NCBI GenBank assembly: GCA_036504335.1
Contig: DASXVJ010000001.1
Span: forward strand, 186,001-250,000
From: Fen-183 sp036504335
Lineage (GTDB): Bacteria; Acidobacteriota; Thermoanaerobaculia; UBA5066
Length of the DNA stretch: 64,000 nt
Direction of reading: 5' to 3'
This document shows, piece after piece, positions 62,562 through 64,000 of this stretch (the first letter of the stretch is position 1; each line of letters starts with the position of its first letter). The position numbers and the translations under genes were made by a program. Below the pieces are notes generated by a model. It searched no databases and had not been told where the DNA came from. It worked only from the letters and a program-made list of their open reading frames with translations.

Positions 62562-64000
62562 GGGACGTCGAGCTCTCGCAGGGCCGTCTCGGCGTTCTTC
62601 GCGGCGTCACTCCCCGCGGGCGCGAGGCGCAGGATCTCCTCGTAGAGCCGGTGCGCATCGCGCGCGCGGCCGGAAGCGCGGTAGAGCCCCGCGAGGCCCA
62701 CGCGCGCCGGGAGCGCCTCGGCGGACGCGGGCGCCGACCGGAGGATCTCCTCGTACAGCGTTTGCGCGCGGAGCGCGTCCTGGCGCTTCTCGGCGGCCTG
62801 GGCGAGGCGCAGCGTCGCCGTCCGCGCGGCGTCGGCGTCGGCGCCGGAGCGGGCCTGCTCGTAGACGTTCAGGGCGTCCCCGTCGCGCCGGAGGCTCTCG
62901 AGGTACTCGCCGCGCGTGAGAAGCGCCTCTCCCCTCGCGGAGGGGATCGCAGCGAGAAGATCGAGCGCCTTGAGGACGCGGGCGTCGTCGCCCGCCTTGC
63001 GGGCGAGCTCCGCCATCGTCCGGTAGAGCGCGGCGCGCGTCTCGGCGCGCGGGGTCTTCGCCGCGGCCTCCGCGTAGAGGTCGAAAGCCTTCGCCGGTCC
63101 GCTCTCCTTTTCGGCGGCCGCGCCGCGCTCGAGGATCCGCGCGAGCGTCTCGTCCGCGACGGGGGAGCGGGCCGGATCGGGCATGGCGGCGTGAGCCTGA
63201 AGCGAAGCCGAAGCCGGGGCCGCGCCCGCGCCGGGCAGCCGGGGCGCGCGGCGGGCCCACCACGCTCCGAGGACGACGACCGCGAGGACGGCGGCGGTGA
63301 GAAGCGCGGCGGGGAGGCGCGGGCCGGTCCGCGCGGGCGGCGCGGCGGGAACCGTGCGCGGGCTGGCGGGAACCGACGCCGGCAGCGCACGCGCGGCGCC
63401 CGCGTCCGACGAGAGCAGCGAGGCGATCTGTCCCTGCGTGTACGGGTCCGGCGGCGCGAGCGCCTGGAGCTTGCGGAAGAACCGCATGAGGTTCACGAAA
63501 TCGTGCTCGAGGCGGTAGAGCTTCGCGAGCTGGAGGAGGATCGCGAGGTTGTCGGGCTCCTTCCGGAGCGCCTCTTCGAGTGCGCGGATCTTCGCGTTGT
63601 CGAGGGGCTTCTCGCGCTGGCCGGCGCGGGTCGCCGCCGTCCGGAAGAGCTCCTGCGCCTTCGCGTCGTGCGGAAGACACGCGACCGTGCGGTAGGCGGC
63701 CCAGAGGGCCTCCTCGGGCCGCGCCGAGGAGTCGTTCAGAAGCGTTTCGGCCGCCGCCGTGGATTCCGCGGCGAGCCTCCGGTTGCGCGCGGCGACGAAC
63801 GCGCCGGGGTCGTCGAGGAACGAGCGGAAGAGGACGGCGGGGCGCTCGACCTTTTCCTTCTCGAAGACGGCGCTCAGGGCCCTCGAGGCCGTCGCGGCGT
63901 CGGGGAAGCGGGCCGCCCGGTCCTTGGCGTGGAGTTTCCGGAGAAACGTGTCGACGCCGGGAGGGATCGTCGGGTCGAGAAGCGAGGGGAGCTCGGGCTC
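62558..64000 (-). CDS. Serine/threonine protein kinase with TPR repeats (5' end outside window)
   Basis: The frame is open to the window edge (481 codons visible). The first visible residues, LLDPTIPPGVDTFLRKLHAKDRAARFPDAATASRALSAVF, are the end of a bacterial Ser/Thr kinase domain (PP.ld.fl.k.LakDPaaRfpsa). A helical TPR-like stretch (EALRKEPDNLAILLQLAKLYRL), a Pro/Ala linker, a membrane helix (LLTAAVLAVVVLGAWWA) and a second TPR-like block with ALRAQTLYEEILRSAPASAEALPARVGLAGLYR follow. Kinase lobe inside, helix through the membrane, TPR block outside is the likely topology. It is co-transcribed with yjbQ. Confidence 0.85.
   Translation of the reverse strand, partial: EPELPSLLDPTIPPGVDTFLRKLHAKDRAARFPDAATASRALSAVFEKEKVERPAVLFRSFLDDPGAFVAARNRRLAAESTAAAETLLNDSSARPEEALWAAYRTVACLPHDAKAQELFRTAATRAGQREKPLDNAKIRALEEALRKEPDNLAILLQLAKLYRLEHDFVNLMRFFRKLQALAPPDPYTQGQIASLLSSDAGAARALPASVPASPRTVPAAPPARTGPRLPAALLTAAVLAVVVLGAWWARRAPRLPGAGAAPASASLQAHAAMPDPARSPVADETLARILERGAAAEKESGPAKAFDLYAEAAAKTPRAETRAALYRTMAELARKAGDDARVLKALDLLAAIPSARGEALLTRGEYLESLRRDGDALNVYEQARSGADADAARTATLRLAQAAEKRQDALRAQTLYEEILRSAPASAEALPARVGLAGLYRASGRARDAHRLYEEILRLAPAGSDAAKNAETALRELDVP

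Overview
The window is about 70% GC, carries almost no spacer DNA, and encodes a Gram-negative, diderm, DAP-peptidoglycan bacterium: outer-membrane barrel and OmpA-type proteins, many signal peptides and lipoboxes, dapF, mpl, a sigma-54 regulator, a B12-dependent ribonucleotide reductase and multihaem cytochromes. Gene content (DUF507, DUF1573, DUF2203, PD40-barrel protein, SufT, archaemetzincin) is what I would expect of an Acidobacteriota-like lineage, but no rRNA or other decisive marker is present, so that is a low-confidence guess. No insertion sequence, prophage, CRISPR array, tRNA or rRNA was seen.

Layout. 1-8.5 kb: end of gyrA, a transaldolase-fold protein without its Schiff-base lysine, DUF507, then the vitamin B6 block pdxR-pdxS-pdxT, an enoyl-CoA hydratase and an arylamine N-acetyltransferase-like protein without its catalytic cysteine. 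7.7-12.6 kb (minus): TPR lipoprotein, lipoprotein, a 962-aa peptidase-PD40-barrel protein and a cyclic-nucleotide-phosphodiesterase-like metallohydrolase. 12.8-27.3 kb (plus): dprA, topA, then trmFO, cytochrome c, xerC, hslV, hslU, a lipoprotein, dapF and an FAH-family hydrolase. This repeats the dprA-topA-trmFO-xerC-hslVU order known from Bacillus, interrupted by a minus-strand block (PhzF, methyltransferase, OmpA-type and DUF4398 lipoproteins). 27.3-40 kb: mpl, several exported proteins, a TetR regulator, a solute symporter, an M20 amidohydrolase, DUF2203, and an ErpA-MFS-SufT Fe-S operon. 40-48.3 kb: nrdJ behind tandem NrdR-like boxes and a clear promoter, then three large membrane proteins of glycosyltransferase type.

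48.3-60 kb is the most interesting stretch. A histidine kinase with two haem-c motifs in its periplasmic loop, an archaemetzincin and an NtrC-type sigma-54 activator end at a strong terminator. A near-consensus sigma-54 promoter then precedes an operon of a Cys-rich protein, a 27-residue membrane peptide, an Fe-S subunit, an NrfD/HybB quinol subunit, a membrane-anchored GcvH-like protein, a trihaem cytochrome and a second GcvH-like protein. An NrfJ-like lipoprotein and an octahaem cytochrome follow. I infer a haem- or redox-sensing two-component system driving a quinol-cytochrome respiratory complex with an unusual paired GcvH-like module.

60-64 kb: a 25-codon leader peptide with a Tyr-Phe-Tyr run and a terminator/antiterminator pair precede a single gene fusing prephenate dehydratase, DAHP synthase and chorismate mutase, which looks like an attenuated Phe/Tyr operon. 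A YjbQ protein and a partial Ser/Thr kinase-TPR protein close the window. Two habits run through the sequence: TANNNT boxes lying 6-7 nt before start codons (apparently leaderless transcripts), and 4-nt start/stop overlaps of the form ATGA, GTGA and once CTGA.
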